Source: Anthostomella pinea (Eukaryota; Ascomycota; Sordariomycetes; Xylariales; Xylariaceae). From it: a stretch of DNA of 64,000 nucleotides. The stretch covers positions 3,534,001 to 3,598,000 of the forward strand of contig CAUWAG010000020.1 of assembly GCA_963556695.1 (NCBI GenBank), written 5' to 3'. Of this stretch, positions 1-11,600 are shown one piece after another. Made by a program: the position numbers and the translations under genes. Position 1 is the stretch's first letter; every line of letters starts with the position of its first letter. Under the pieces are notes generated by a model that saw only the letters and a program-made list of their open reading frames with translations, was not told where the DNA came from and searched no databases.

Positions 1-1288
1 ATTCGACTACGGCCCGACCGTTGGCTGGCCTAGGTTTGCCTACTGCATGACCCCCGAAACTCTACCTAGGTAGAGTGCAACCGTTGGAACGGACCCGTGC
101 TAACATCTGCGCGACCCAAGCCTCTGGATACTCAAGAGCGCTATCCTCGAGTTCTTCAGACGACTGACCATCAAAACCTGGACGCGGTCACATGAGGTCA
201 CGCTGCACATCATACGTGGCACACTTGTCGCCACTTTCGTCGCCGTCCTCATATCCGACCTTGCCGAATGTCAGCCCTTCGAGCGCTACTGGCAGGTCTT
301 GCCCGACCCCGGCGGACAGTGCCGCCAGGGCTACGCTCAGCTGATCACCATGGCAGCGTGCAACATCCTTACCGACCTTCTGCTCGTCTGCTTCCCAGTT
401 CCCATCATCTTGACGAGCCACATGAGTATGAAGAGGAAGGTACAGCTGACCTTGCTCTTCTCGATGAGCCTGGGCGTCGTGGCAACGACAATATACCGAC
501 TGCCTCACATCCTGCGCACGGACGGAAGCCAGCAGACGCGCTCCCTACTTGCCTCGGTTGAGTTGCTATTTGCTACAGTTGCGGCCAACGCATTGGTGCT
601 CGGATCGTTCGTTCGGGACCGTGGCACGAAGAAGAAGAAGTACAAGCATGGCTCCATCGCCGCGGACTCTACGGATCGAGCCTCGGAGCGCCGCCCGACG
701 CTCAACAGGCATTGGGGCAGTGACGAAGATTTGGTCAGAGATTTGGGCTTGGGCGTGGACCGTGAGCTCCGAGATGCCGTTGGAGACGTTGAGGAAGGCA
801 ATAAGCCTAAGAAACCGACGCTAGCACCGATTGACATGAGAAGTTGGCATTTCCCCCGGAGACGCAGCCATACCGGAGGAAGCGACGACTCCCCCTCGCG
901 CGATCATCTTATATCCTCCAGCGGGAGCATCTCGACTATGACCCCTCGCAGGGTCTCGTTCTTCGAAGCGGGGGGTTTAATGGATAGCGAGATGTCGCAG
1001 AGCATAAGGGATAGCTACAACTCCAGCTTAGATCCCCTGACACCCCGTGGCGCGCCTTCGCCGACCATGCCAGCAAGCACTTCAGGCTTCCTGCGTGGCT
1101 CCCAGGTTCTCCTGCTCGAGCTGGGAGGCCTGCTAAGCTCCTCTAACTCCAGACGATCTCGGTCTAGCCCCAGAGGCGGAACCGAATTGCAACCGATAAC
1201 TCAACATCCCCTAGAGCCAGCTTACGATCACGACGACCACCCTGACTCCTCACCTACGCTCGTGGATGCCGGCGGCTTACTCAGGTGA
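1..1288 (+). CDS. Rhodopsin-domain (Pth11/SAT4-like) integral membrane protein, 5' truncated by window edge
   Basis: The visible part has exon 2-69, intron 70-120 (donor GTAGAG, branch GCTAAC at 99-104, acceptor CAAG) and exon 121-1288, giving about 411 residues. After the intron comes LWILKSAILEFFRRL, then a loop with AECQPFERYW and at least four hydrophobic segments (one before AECQPF, then ITMAACNILTDLLLVCF, LTLLFSMSLGVVATTIY, LLFATVAANALVLGSFV). This order is that of the fungal rhodopsin domain of Pth11-like receptors and SAT4-type membrane proteins. A long Ser/Arg-rich cytosolic tail of about 200 residues follows, with basic clusters KKKKYK and RRSRSSPR. Members are plasma-membrane proteins and mostly uncharacterised; Pth11 itself acts in surface sensing. 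The N-terminus and first helices lie outside the window, so CFEM or other N-terminal domains cannot be judged. Confidence 0.85.
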
Positions 1289-1349
1289 CATGACCCCCAC
1301 CGAACACCTAAACTCACCTCATAGCATGATACATTCCTATGCCTTGAGA

Positions 1350-1390
<41 letters not shown>

Positions 1391-1394
1391 ACAC
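1350..1394. repeat. (AC)n microsatellite
   Basis: A nearly perfect dinucleotide run with one AAAC interruption near 1382, lying about 60 bp after the TGA of the membrane-protein gene, probably in its 3' UTR. Confidence 0.95.
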
Positions 1395-2555
1395 GAAGAG
1401 CACAGATATACTCTCTTCAGCCCTCCCACGACCAGTCTCTTTACCCAAATCATAATTTTGTCATGAGATTTACGACATTTATCCACCGAGTCTATTATGA
1501 CGTGTACACATATATCTATATACGAGAACCGCTACGACATACAACTGAATTTGGGGGCTTTGGCTTTTTGGTTTTGCTACACGGGGAGGCCAGCACGGAG
1601 AATCGGTTCCAGAGATCAGGCTCAAACGGCGTTTTTGGGTCACGACACGAGGGGGGGCAAAATTTTTATTTTTTTTGCGGTCCAGCAGGACGATAAGCGG
1701 TTGAATACCCATGATATCTTGCTTATTTCTCACCAAGAGATGGGTTGGGAGCTGCCTGACGGACTATGGTCGCCCATGACGGAGCCACCGGACACAAGAA
1801 AAGGCTAGAATCAGTACAGAGCCGTCCTGCCAGACGGGGGACACCAGGAATTTGCCCCTCACGAGGCGGGCTTTCTCCCTCTCGATAGACTTGCTTCTCT
1901 ATCTTATATAGCGCAGCGCCTCATTGGGCAGGGAGTTCTTTTGGTTGGCGCAGCAGGTGGGACACCTGGTCTACTGCTGCTTGGATTTTGCTCTTGGCGG
2001 TTGACTACAAGCCTTGGTGGTCAGGATAGCTAGCTTCATATACCCCTTTGGCGCTTGTTTATACCCGCTACGACGAGAGTAGATTTTTCAATAACGAAGA
2101 TTGAATCTACTGTTTGATTTTCACCTTGTAGGCACTAGATGCCCGTGAGCTGTGGAACTTGGGTTGATGCCTCTGAGATGCCTATGCGCCCAAGTATGCT
2201 GTACGGGTCTTCGACCGCATGTGTTGTGATCCCAACTGAATCCATCCTGACGCAGTGTCGCACTAAACCAACCCCCTACGTGCAGCCGATAAGTCCGTCT
2301 GTGTTTCTTTCTTTCTTTCTTTCTGTCTGTCGGTTAGTCGGTTAGTAAGTCATGCGACGGCAACAGCCGAACGAAAGGACACACGGGCCGTGGGGGTTGC
2401 AGTTACTGTCACATCTATATTACCGGGGCTGCCTTAAACGGCAAATGCAAGGAAGGTGAAGAAGAAAGCCAAGACCCGAAACGTGCGACTTGGATACCGT
2501 AACGGGGTCACATGCCCGCTCTGCCTGCCAGATTCGACCTTGCTGGCTTGTGTCG

Positions 2556-2609
2556 CATATGTGTATGTATATGTATGTATGTATATGTGTATATGTGTAT
2601 ATGTGTATA
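2556..2609. repeat. GTATAT/GTATG microsatellite
   Basis: Alternating purine-pyrimidine tract of imperfect GTATAT, GTATG and GTGTATAT units. No gene is associated with it. Confidence 0.9.
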
Positions 2610-3904
2610 GCTTAAGTTCCTATACGATCTATAGCACGGGACATGCATGTTCATATCACTCGTGTGCGAGGTACGGTATCGGTGTAGATATTGACTGGGG
2701 AGAGAGATAGAGACGGGGCATTCATTCGGGATTAGGCCGTCACATCACTCATCACAGCGCAACAACGCATCCATTGATTGATTGATCAGCTGGCCCTGCC
2801 TGCCGTGGTAGGTAAGCGGTAAACCAGCGGTCACATCATGATGGCGTGATTGGCGGGTTGGTGGGGAGGCATTCGATAATATCTGATAGGACATTTGAAG
2901 GTTTACGTAGGTGTGCGTAACCCGAAACCCGAGGGATTGTCGGGGAACCCGGCGCCTTGTAGAGGTTGACTGTGCGTGGAATGGAATGGCGGCTGTTTGG
3001 TTTCGAACTCCTAGGGGGTGCCTCTTGTTTGGTCTTTGCTCTGCAGGGCTGGCCTTGTAGTTGGTAATGAGTGAATACATAGACAGTACTAAGTCAGTCA
3101 GTCAGTCACCGAGAGAGCCATCCTCTGTGCTTGGATGGATCGCAGAGGCTATGTCATATGGAAGCTGGATGCATGTATGATGTCTCGTGGCTGACCTGCA
3201 GGTTCAGGCCGGCGGCGGCGGCAGCGGCGTCGGGGTCGAGGGTCGAGCCATACGATCTACCGGGGGAGGCTGAAGAGGATCATGATAATGATCCGGGTGG
3301 TAACCGGGTCTTTTGTGATCGGCTCGTGGCATTTGTTATCTGCCTCCTATATCATCCAGGGGGCCTCCGAGCTATGCTACCTCGTAGCGCCTTATCAGGC
3401 AGGTTGAGGTTGGGAATGTAACATGCGGGTAATAAGTGATCGCATAAGCCTCCGGACTGTTACTTGTATCCCTTCCTTTATCGATGTACTCGCTGAAAGC
3501 CTGCCTTGGTGACATGGGCAAGAAGCTGACTTCGAACTCCACTCATGATCTTGCGGGATGATAAGGTCACAACCACAACTAGATACCGGACACACACACG
3601 GTTCTGCTGCGCTCGAAACAAGGACTCCGGTAAGCCGCAAAGTGCTTTCGAAAAGACATGATAGACGGGCAATGAGCATGTCACACAGGCAGTTCCAATC
3701 CAAAGATTATGTGCATCAAAATGCGAAGCTGCATTATATTGATGGAGGCTCAGGAGACAGAATCCACATCGATTAGAAGTGAAGTCCCCGAGCCCTTCTC
3801 AGACCATAGAACGCCACCATGCCATGCCAATCATATCATCCACGTAGACGCCTAATTCCGGAAACGAATTGTTGACCACCCCGATCACCTGTGTGTGGGT
3901 TGTC

Positions 3905-4801
3905 TTATACACACAGCCGGTAGCTCGCATATCGGCCGGCTGTCTCACTGTTGCGGATGATCTTGACAACAGCCCCCCGTCGCATGCCGTAATACTTGGC
4001 GATCGGATCTCTTTGCAGGATACGCGGCAGTTGCGTCTCCTTCAGCCGGTACCGCTTGAGCAGCGCTGTCTTCTCGTCCCTACTGAGAATAACGTGCTTG
4101 GGCACCAGCTCGTGGTGGGTGATGTTGATGAGTAGGTCCTCCTCGAGGAAACACTCGATGGTGGTCCACTGCGCAAACTTGGCCATTTCCTTCTTGGCTC
4201 CCGACGACACGGCGGCGTTGGACACCAGCAGACCGTTGCGGTAGTGCTCGTGCGAGCAAAACTTGGCGAACTTGCGCATCTGCTCGGCACCCAGGCTGTC
4301 TTCGCAGAAGAACTCGACCCAGATGGTGCCCACGTCGGGTTGCGGTTCGGGGTTTGCGGCGGTCGCGGGAGGGGTGTACTTCTTGAGCATCTCCTGGCTC
4401 GGTCGGGCAGAAAACTTTAGCTTTTCGCGCCTGTACGTCAAGTTTGTCAGCATCGAATGCATCGAATCCGAAATGATTCGACCTGACCGATCACGCAAGT
4501 AGAGATGAAGGCACTTACGTTACTGAGCCATCGACGTTGGTGTAGCTATTCTTGAAGTCATCTAGACTGATGTGGATTTCGTTTTCGGCGAGTTCGTAGC
4601 CCTGTAGATAGTAGGCGCATTAGCTATCTGTTGAGCCGCTGGAGGAAGTAGGGGCAGACAGAGCTCTCGCATTGCCTGAGTATCCTGGACAAAGCGACTC
4701 ACCCTATCACTGACCATCTCGTGGACGGTCTTCCATGCGCGCCAGGTCCGGGTGATGAGTCTGTCGTTCGCCTCGGCATTGATCACAGCCGGATCCGCCA
4801 T
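3905..4801 (-). CDS. RPB5: RNA polymerase I/II/III common subunit RPABC1 (Rpb5/ABC27)
   Basis: Shared subunit of all three nuclear RNA polymerases. Exons on the minus strand are 4801-4703, 4601-4519 and 4430-3905; the introns have good donors (GTGAGT, GTAAGT) and branch sites (GCTAATG, GCTGACA). The product is 235 residues; human and yeast Rpb5 are about 210-215. The N-terminal part (RTWRAWKTVHEMVSDRGY) matches the eukaryote-specific jaw domain. The C-terminal assembly domain carries the hallmark LLINITHHELVPKH, LPRILQRDPIAKYYG and RGAVVKIIRNSETAGRY. The stop is TAA. The protein starts head-to-head with BFR1 over a 782-bp gap, so the two probably share a bidirectional promoter. Introns sit in the divergent N-terminal half, and the conserved C-terminal half is one exon. 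Confidence 0.96.
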
Positions 4802-5583
4802 GTTGGGCAGTGCTTTGCGATGTCGCAGGCTTCGTCTCGAGGTGGCCGATGTGGTGTTGGAGAGTGGTGAGCTTAGGCACGTTCTGTCGGGTGGGGTGTG
4901 AGAAGTCAATACATGCTTGATGGCGGCGACAATGAAAAGAAAGTCTCAGCCTTGCACCGCGGAAAAAAAAATCCCACCTGCTTGCAGGGATGAAGGCATG
5001 GACCAATGGACCAATAGGCCCCGACCGTTGGCACTTGGCAGGGGATTGAAGGTACCTAGGTACCGGATGGTCAAAGCGCTCGTTCAGAAGATCAATCTTC
5101 TGACTGAGCGGCCTGAGGCGCCGGCGGGGCGGCTGAAGCTCGGCTAAGAGACGCGGTCTACAGCGGGGCGTCAGGGCGTACAGTGCAGACCATGCTCCCG
5201 CATCTGCACGGACCATGAACGCTAAGCACAATGTGAGTCAATTAGGCCAATCAATGGACGGAGGTGGAAATGGAATTCATTGTGAGAATTCAATTGGGGG
5301 ACCCTGCGGATGGTAAATAAATCTACTGCCGAATTTTCCCTTCTGTTGAACCACCACCAACCTTGCAGCCTCCAGGACCCTGATTGCCTGAGATCTGGCC
5401 TCCCTCTTCTCAGGACGCCGATCTTCCATTCACTACCTTACCCACGAAACAACGCTACTTGGTATTCCTTCTACCTCGCCGAACGGTTGGCTCTCTTTTC
5501 CCACCGCTGCGCCGACTCACTTTCATTCCGAACCTAGTACCAATCCTCCTCCTCCATCTTACCCACCTACAATACCGCCCACC
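4802..5583. promoter_or_regulatory. Shared divergent promoter of RPB5 and BFR1
   Basis: The 782 bp between the two start codons hold both 5' UTRs. A perfect palindrome GGTACCTAGGTACC lies at 5051-5064, and the 200 bp before BFR1 are pyrimidine-rich, as is usual for strongly expressed fungal genes. An inverted AATTC repeat is at about 5273-5290. Transcription starts cannot be placed from sequence. Confidence 0.6.
5051..5064. promoter_or_regulatory. Palindrome GGTACCTAGGTACC
   Basis: A perfect 14-bp palindrome within the RPB5/BFR1 divergent promoter. The same TACCTAGGTA core occurs at 19215-19224, 80 bp before the HET gene start, and as CTACCTAGGTAG at 62-73. It may bind a dimeric factor; the factor is unknown to me. 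Confidence 0.45.
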
Positions 5584-7173
5584 ATGGCCGACACCGCTAC
5601 CGCTCCCGCTGCTCCTGCTGCCGCCGCTGCTGGCGAGAAGAAGAGACCTGAGAAGCCCAACCTCGACCTCTTCAATGAGCGTCTGGCCAAGGCCGAGAAG
5701 GAGTACCAGGACTCCTTCGCTAAATATGTAAGTCGCCCCACCTACCAACAAAAGGGGCATGCTTCAGGTGCTCATCCCCAGTATAGAATGCTATCAAGGC
5801 CAAAGTCGAGCTCGCCGTGCCGAACAAGAACAAAGATGCCCCTACGCCGACCCAGAAACGCCGCCAGGAACTGATCGCCCAAGCCAACGAGATCCGGAAC
5901 AAGCAGGGCGCGGGCAAGAATACTCGCAACTCTAAAATGGATCAAATAAAGCGTCTTGACGAACAACTCCGCTCCCGCATTGCCGAACAAAAGAGTGCTC
6001 GCGGCAAGGTCAACTTCAGGAGTGTCGAGGATCTCGACCGCGAGATCGAGAATTTGGACAAGCAGGTCAACAGCGGCATGATGAAGCTTGTCGACGAGAA
6101 GAAGGCTCTCACCGAGATTTCCAACCTCCGAAAGCAGCGCAAGCACTTCGCCCAGTTCGACACCTCGCAGAAGGGCATCGACGAGTTGAAAGCCAAGATC
6201 AAGGAAATCAAGGACAGCATGGATGACCCCGAAAACCGCGCCCTGAGCGAGCAGTACACCAAGATCCAAGCCGAGATCGACAGCATCAAGGCCGAGCAGG
6301 ACGAGGCCTTCAAGAATCTCAACTCGTTGCGTGATGAGCGAAGCAAACTGCAAGCTGAGCAGCAGGAGAAGTTCCAGGCCGTACGCAAGCTCAAGGACGA
6401 ATATTACGGTGCCAAGAAGGCCCATGCCGAGTACGAGCGTGAGGCTCGCCAGAAGGTCCGAGAACGGCAAAAGGCCGACCGTGAGAAGTTCGACAAGGAA
6501 AAGAAAAAGGAACGTGCCCAGAAGATGCTCCAGGAGGCCAGCGACCCCGCCTACCTCGAGGAGATCCGAAGAGCGAACAGTCTGTTGCACTTCTTCGACC
6601 CCTCCTCAACCTCTTCTGAGAAGGCTCCGCTTCTGGCCGAGAGTGGTCTGAGTGCCCAGGCTTCGCGCAAGGTCGAAGATTCCGCTCCGAAGGGCACCAA
6701 GCTGCTACGAAAGGAGGATCGCGATGATGAATACGCCCCAGCCGTGAAGAAGGGAAAGAAGGGCAAGAAGGGGGGTGCCGCTGCCGCCGGGAAGAGCACT
6801 TACAACTGCCCGCCTTCGGTCATTGATGACTGTGGCTTCATGGGCATTGATCCTCCCATGAGCGCTGCTGATGTCCCCGCCGCCGCCGAGAAGGTCAAGG
6901 CTAAGCTCGAGCATTGGAAATCTGACCAAAAGGCCCAGACCGAACGAGTAAGTCACAAATCCCAATATCAACTGTGCAAGCATCATTACTTACGATATGT
7001 AGAACGTCGAGAAGGCCAAGAAGGAGATTGAGGCGCTGGAAGCCGAAGAGGCAGGTGATGCACCCGGTACCGCGACTCCCAACGGCGTCGACGGTGACAA
7101 GAAGGCCGATGACAAGGTAGCCGACGTGACTTCGGATCTGAAGGATGCCTCCTTGGAGGAGAAGAAGGAGTAG
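5584..7173 (+). CDS. BFR1: Bfr1-like nuclear segregation / mRNP-associated protein
   Basis: Bfr1 is a coiled-coil protein that binds polysome-associated mRNP at the ER; in yeast it affects secretion and chromosome segregation. Exons are 5584-5727, 5787-6947 and 7003-7173, all phase 0, giving 491 residues to the TAG (yeast Bfr1 is 470). After an Ala/Pro-rich start comes PNLDLFNERLAKAEKEYQ, then a long K/E/Q-rich coiled coil to about residue 310 (for example RSVEDLDREIENLDKQV). A basic stretch follows (KKGKKGKKGG), then a conserved region with a PPSVIDDCGFMGIDPP-type motif. The final exon is acidic and Lys-rich. The TAG at 7171-7173 is followed in the same frame by 79 further open codons (see the next entry), so the true C-terminus may lie at 7413. 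The start was chosen because ATG 5584 sits in a good context and opens the conserved N-terminus. Confidence 0.93.
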
Positions 7174-7413
7174 GACTCCAACAGCTCCCCTGAGTCGCAA
7201 TCCGAGAAGCAGGCACCCGAGACCGAGGCATCCGCATTCACTGTCTCTGGGTTCTCTGACAGCGATTATTCGACCGCTGTTCAGCAAGCTGTGGATTCCA
7301 AGTCTCAGGTTGAGCAAGAGCCAGACAAGGTTCAAGCACGGATTGCCCCCGAATCTGACGAGGGAACAGAAGAACCCTCTCCTGAAACTTCGGTAGAGAA
7401 CCCGGAGGCCTAA
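7174..7413 (+). other. In-frame 79-codon open tail after the BFR1 TAG
   Basis: Directly after TAG 7171-7173 the BFR1 frame stays open for 79 codons to a TAA at 7411-7413. The deduced tail is acidic and rich in Glu, Gln, Ser and Pro (it starts DSNSSPESQSEKQ and ends SVENPEA), like the C-terminal tail of the upstream protein, and about 58 percent of third positions are G or C. It could be an extension reached by stop recoding, an ancestral C-terminus cut off by a CAG-to-TAG change, an exon joined by a 57-nt 3n intron (7117-7173, GTAGCC to GTAG), or simply 3' UTR. Another frame is also open here, so chance is not excluded. Confidence 0.45.
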
Positions 7414-9127
7414 AAGTTTTGCACACTAGTTGACACCATCTTCAGGCGTCTGTAACTTCCCTCTTCCTTTCCCATCTCCTCCATTACGATCTATATAGTC
7501 TGGTTGCCCAGCCCGAGATAGATACCTTAGGCTTTGTGCTGCATGCAAGAGCGCGCCGCAGCAAATGGCCAGACTTCCTCCATGACATAATTACATAGCA
7601 GGGAATACACAACATTCACCCAATCGCGTCTTTGAGCCCATGCCGTGACTACAGCTGCCAGCAATGCTCGTCGGCTTCGTCCCGTTCTTTCCATTCGTGA
7701 TACGTATACCACTTGCAGTCCTTCTGCCGCTCTGATTTGCTCCGAGCTATCTAGATAACGCACTACAAGATACTGGATTGGCGGTTCGAGGGGTCAGGTT
7801 AGCATTGGGCTCATCCTGCATGCAGATAAATCTGGGGATTGGGTTGTTCGGGGGCACCCGGTGGTTCGTCATGTGAGGTGTTGCCTACTCGGGTAAATAA
7901 CCAACAGACAACACGGAAGTCAGAGTGTACCAAGCCGGAAGATACAAGACAAGACATGCAGCTAAGTATTCATCGGTTTCAAGGTCGGCTACACATGAGT
8001 CAACCATCTAGTGTTTAATGTATGAACTTTTCGTTTACTATTCGCGCAGAGAAGTCGTCCGTCACATATACTTGCTATTACGAGATGTAAGCAGGTAGGT
8101 AGTACGATCTTGACGACCTGAGGTATGTCAACGGGTGTAAGTGTGATATCCTGGTACGGTAGCCACACTACGGGTGGTGAGCCCAGAGCCCGAACATCAG
8201 GTACATATACCACCGTAGAATACTAGCTGCCATGCTTGGTATTCAGCATCCTTTTGATGGGAGGTCCGGACCAACTGGTATGGTGGTCAATTGGTGCTGG
8301 ACTGTCACAGTAAGGGTAAGTGTTCTGCTGGCTTTGCAACTGGTGTTATTTCTTTCCACTATTGACTTGGTCCCCCGATATACTCTGCCCATCTGCCTAC
8401 AGGTAGCTCAAGCCAGGGCAACAGCAATATGAGGCGTCCAGGGAGCGAGGCCCAGCAAAACTCGTTTCTCGCATATCACATGCCTCCCTAGACAAAGCAG
8501 GCCCAAGGTCATGATCCACGTCCAGCTCCCGGATTCGCCGTCTAGACAGAGAGGAGGCCTGGCTCGACCCGTATCCCATAGATGTGCCCTTGCAACGCCG
8601 TACTCCAGTAAAGCTCCAAGCAAAAGCAAGGACAGAGGCAATAGTGACCTCCAAACGACAACAAACTTCCGGGGGAGTCTTCGTCCGTTAGAAGAGATAG
8701 GGAAGTTCGTCGTCCAAGCGGGTCGCTAGGTATACCATCGATCGCCATGAAGCCAGAAAATTGACGACATCGTTGGTAAATGATCAAGGTGCCACATGCA
8801 ATATGTCGCGTCGCTATGCAGAAAAGGAGAAACTGGTTGCCGTTATTGTCCTCCTCATGCATGCCGCAATCGTTCGTTGCTCGTCGCGCGTATTCGTAGT
8901 CTCGTAAAAAGGGTTTCATAAATTCTGTCGGTGTTGTTTTAGTGTTCGAATATGTAGTGATATCCGGTCGAGTAGAGTGTTCTGTGATCCAATTTTGTTA
9001 CAGGGACACGATGTATGTCGTGGTCTGAGGGGTAGTTGGCTTAGGTCAAGCCGAACCATATAGTGAGTCGGTACGGTGTCGTGGGCCAAGACCAGCTTCG
9101 GAACATGCCTGCTCTGAGCTGGCCTGC
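7414..9127. other. Intergenic, no supported gene
   Basis: This contains the 3' UTR of BFR1 and, at its right end, that of the minus-strand gene at 9128. Short frames on both strands (for example 7527-7763 and 8542-8919) have no domain, no coding bias and no partner exons. Confidence 0.65.
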
Positions 9128-9906
9128 TCAATAACCACCACCATAACCATAACTCATCGTCGGAGGAGGCGGTGGGGCTCGAAAGCCCGGATGTCTTCGT
9201 GAGCCTGGGGGTGGTGCCATTGGGTTTCCTACGTTCGGCGGCGGCGTTCTCCTGGAGAGGTGGACGTTACGCTCCCTCTCGTGGAAGCTCTCCGGTGCTA
9301 CAGTCGAAGCCCGCCTTCCAGACTTCCGAGATCCGCCGTTCAACGCACTCAGAGGCGGATCCTTGACAGCTGGGTCGTCGTCACTAGGAAGCGTCAGGTC
9401 GACGAGGTTGAAGAAGTACTCCAGCACCTCTGGGTACCGCTGGACGCTAGCTTGCCAATCCTCGTCGATTCCTCGCTTCAGGGCTCCCTGGGCTACCGCG
9501 ATCTCGTTCGGATGCGGGGGTGCGTGATAGTAGTGGTAAGCATGTGCTGTTAAACGTTCCAGATGTTGTGCGTGTGAAGCTTTCCTCCGCTCCGTCATCA
9601 GCCTGAAATACTCGAGTATATAATCTTGAGCATGTCCTCGCACCCAAGTACTAATGTAGTGTTAGTGGGCTGTATCAAATGAGTGGTGAGATGAAATATC
9701 TCTAGGTTGGGTAACACAATTCCATACCGTATTTGTTGGTACATCGATGCCATCATACGATCCTCTGCTTGCCGGACAGCCTGCTCAAGGCCCTTCGCCT
9801 CGCAGTCGCACTGGAGGTTGGCAGGGGCTTGGCAGATGGCACAGTCCGGGTCCATCCTGATAACGGAAACGGGCTGGCGGGGTTTGGGGGTATTCCTGGT
9901 ATACAT
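9128..9906 (-). CDS. Conserved fungal protein of unknown function with N-terminal Cys cluster
   Basis: There are two exons on the minus strand, 9906-9728 and 9650-9128, with a 77-bp intron (donor GTATGG, branch CACTAAC, acceptor TTAG), giving 233 residues. The N-terminus holds four cysteines in DPDCAICQAPANLQCDC (C22, C25, C33, C35), which resembles a half zinc finger. The middle is helical and charged (RTWVRGHAQDYILEYF, then LERLTAHAYHYYHAPPHPNE and RYPEVLEYFFNLVDLTLP). The last 60 residues are disordered, Pro-rich and end in YGYGGGY. I recall near-identical proteins of no assigned function from other filamentous ascomycetes; that is memory, not a search. The splice junction restores a conserved-looking IRTWVRGHAQDY. 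The stop is TGA. The role is unknown. Confidence 0.8.
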
Positions 9907-11600
9907 CTTAGCGGCTTGAAGCCGGCGGCGGGGAGAGAAGCCCGAGTATAGAAGTGGTGTACATGGGCGGGTGTGAGGTATGAGGTAATATTGTACAACG
10001 TAGTTCGCATGATGACCCAAAAGGGTCCATAACGAGGAGCGGTTTGGAGGGGAGGGGCAGGACAAAGAAGTGAGACTCACCTATATTATGAATGGCAGCA
10101 GAGGGTAACAACGCAGCAGCTTCGACTGAGGTAGAGTTGCAGCGAAACGCGAAACGCGTGGTGGCAGGACAGGAGGTGCTCAGTCAGTGGCTAGCTCGCG
10201 GCTTTCCTGCAGCAGATAGCAACTGACCGCCCTCTTGAAAGCGGCGGAAGTCGAACGGGACAGCAAATGAGGGAGGCAGAGGAAGTCTGTGGCCCGATGT
10301 GGCCGGTCTCATGGAGAGCGAAAAACCACGTCTGCTTGCTCAACCGGGGTGTGGGGTAGACGAGAGCCGATGCGTCACTGTTGCTGTCACTGTCAGGAGG
10401 CAGTCGGAGAGAGGGCAGAGGAAGAAGTCGGCGGATCGACGGTGTCGCTGCAGAGTGAGGTCTCGTAGCCGGCAGAAGCTCTCGGTCTCGCTGGTGGTGC
10501 AGCAACGCAGTCGCACAGCAGACCAATTGACGAGCCAGAGATTCAGGAAGGTTGCAAGTGCAACAGCGCAGCGGATCCCAAAGGTCGGATTAGCGAGCAG
10601 GCGGAGGCGACGGTCTGGAGAGAGGTATGTCCACGTTCGGCCACAGGACAGATTTTGACTGTCGTGGCTCGAATGGGCGGGCTTGATTACTAGTATGCAG
10701 TGCGCATGAGCGTGACCCAATCGAGACTTCGCATACGATCCGTCTCTTGCTGCCGCACTAACCAGTGGTCAGACAGACGAACGATATTGCATTCCTTGTT
10801 GAGCCTGGAGGTGCGTGCCAACTCGGCCCGGTCAGGTAGATAACTAGGTAGAGACGAGGACGACAAGGAGAAGAAGAGAAGAGAAGAGACTCCGCAATGG
10901 AGACAGACAGACAGACCGACAGGGAGACAGGCAGCTGTTTGCTCCTAGTTGAGCTGCACAGTCGGACCCGGAGAGAAGGGCCTGGGGGTGTTGAGCCTCC
11001 TACCTAACCCAAGCTAGAACCAGAGCATTGCTGACTGAAGCCGGCATTGACAAGTCAGAGGGCTCGCAGCTTGCAAGAGCCCGGTATACATATGCAGCAT
11101 ATGCAACATGTTGTGTGTTGGATGCTGCTTTCGTATCACGTCTTTCACCGCTTCTGCGGCCACCGGCGGCGCTTCGAGATAACAAGGAGCACCACCCCCG
11201 ATTCACACCACAACGGCAGACTTTCCATTGCTTCACATGATCAGCCCGAGATCCAATGGACAGTCCACGGTCTTCATGTTTCGGTGTCTTCGTGGACGTC
11301 GATATGTTGGTGGTGCATGTACGAGTATGCAGGCTGGCAGGTGGATGGTGATGAGGGGCAAGAGACGGATTGTCGTCCGAGGTCCGGCAAAGAGAGAGCC
11401 GACGCGGACGCTAGGCCCTGCCAGCCTAGTCTCGTCTAGGTTAGATACCTCCATGTATCCTGGACCAGGCAGCCAGGTTGCCGGGCTTTATCTTATCGCC
11501 TTCAGATTTCAACCCAGTTTTACTTTCCAGCTGTCGACAACCATCATGAGCCCCTGGACGTAGAAAAAAGACCAGACAAATACCCAATTGGCATCCGTGA
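9907..11600. other. Intergenic / 5' regions, no supported gene
   Basis: About 1.7 kb between two divergent genes. It includes the 5' UTR of the minus gene, a purine-rich GACA-type stretch at about 10860-10935 and the promoter and unresolved first exon of the Obg-like GTPase. No frame has recognisable content. Confidence 0.6.

Larger units (their letters stand above)
1289..3904. other. Intergenic, microsatellite-rich, no supported gene
   Basis: No reading frame here has a recognisable domain, coding composition or convincing splice sites. It holds an (AC)n run at about 1350-1394 just after the membrane-protein stop, a (TTTC)n run at about 2305-2324, a TATG/GTATAT run at about 2556-2609 and an (AGTC)n run at 3091-3107. 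The short frames at 2745-3080 and 3131-3421 look like chance openings. Confidence 0.7.

Noticed and set aside
5772..6590. Minus-strand frame of 272 codons, Leu-rich
   Set aside because: Antisense to the Lys/Glu-rich BFR1 coiled coil; Leu and Phe richness is the usual mirror of such codons.
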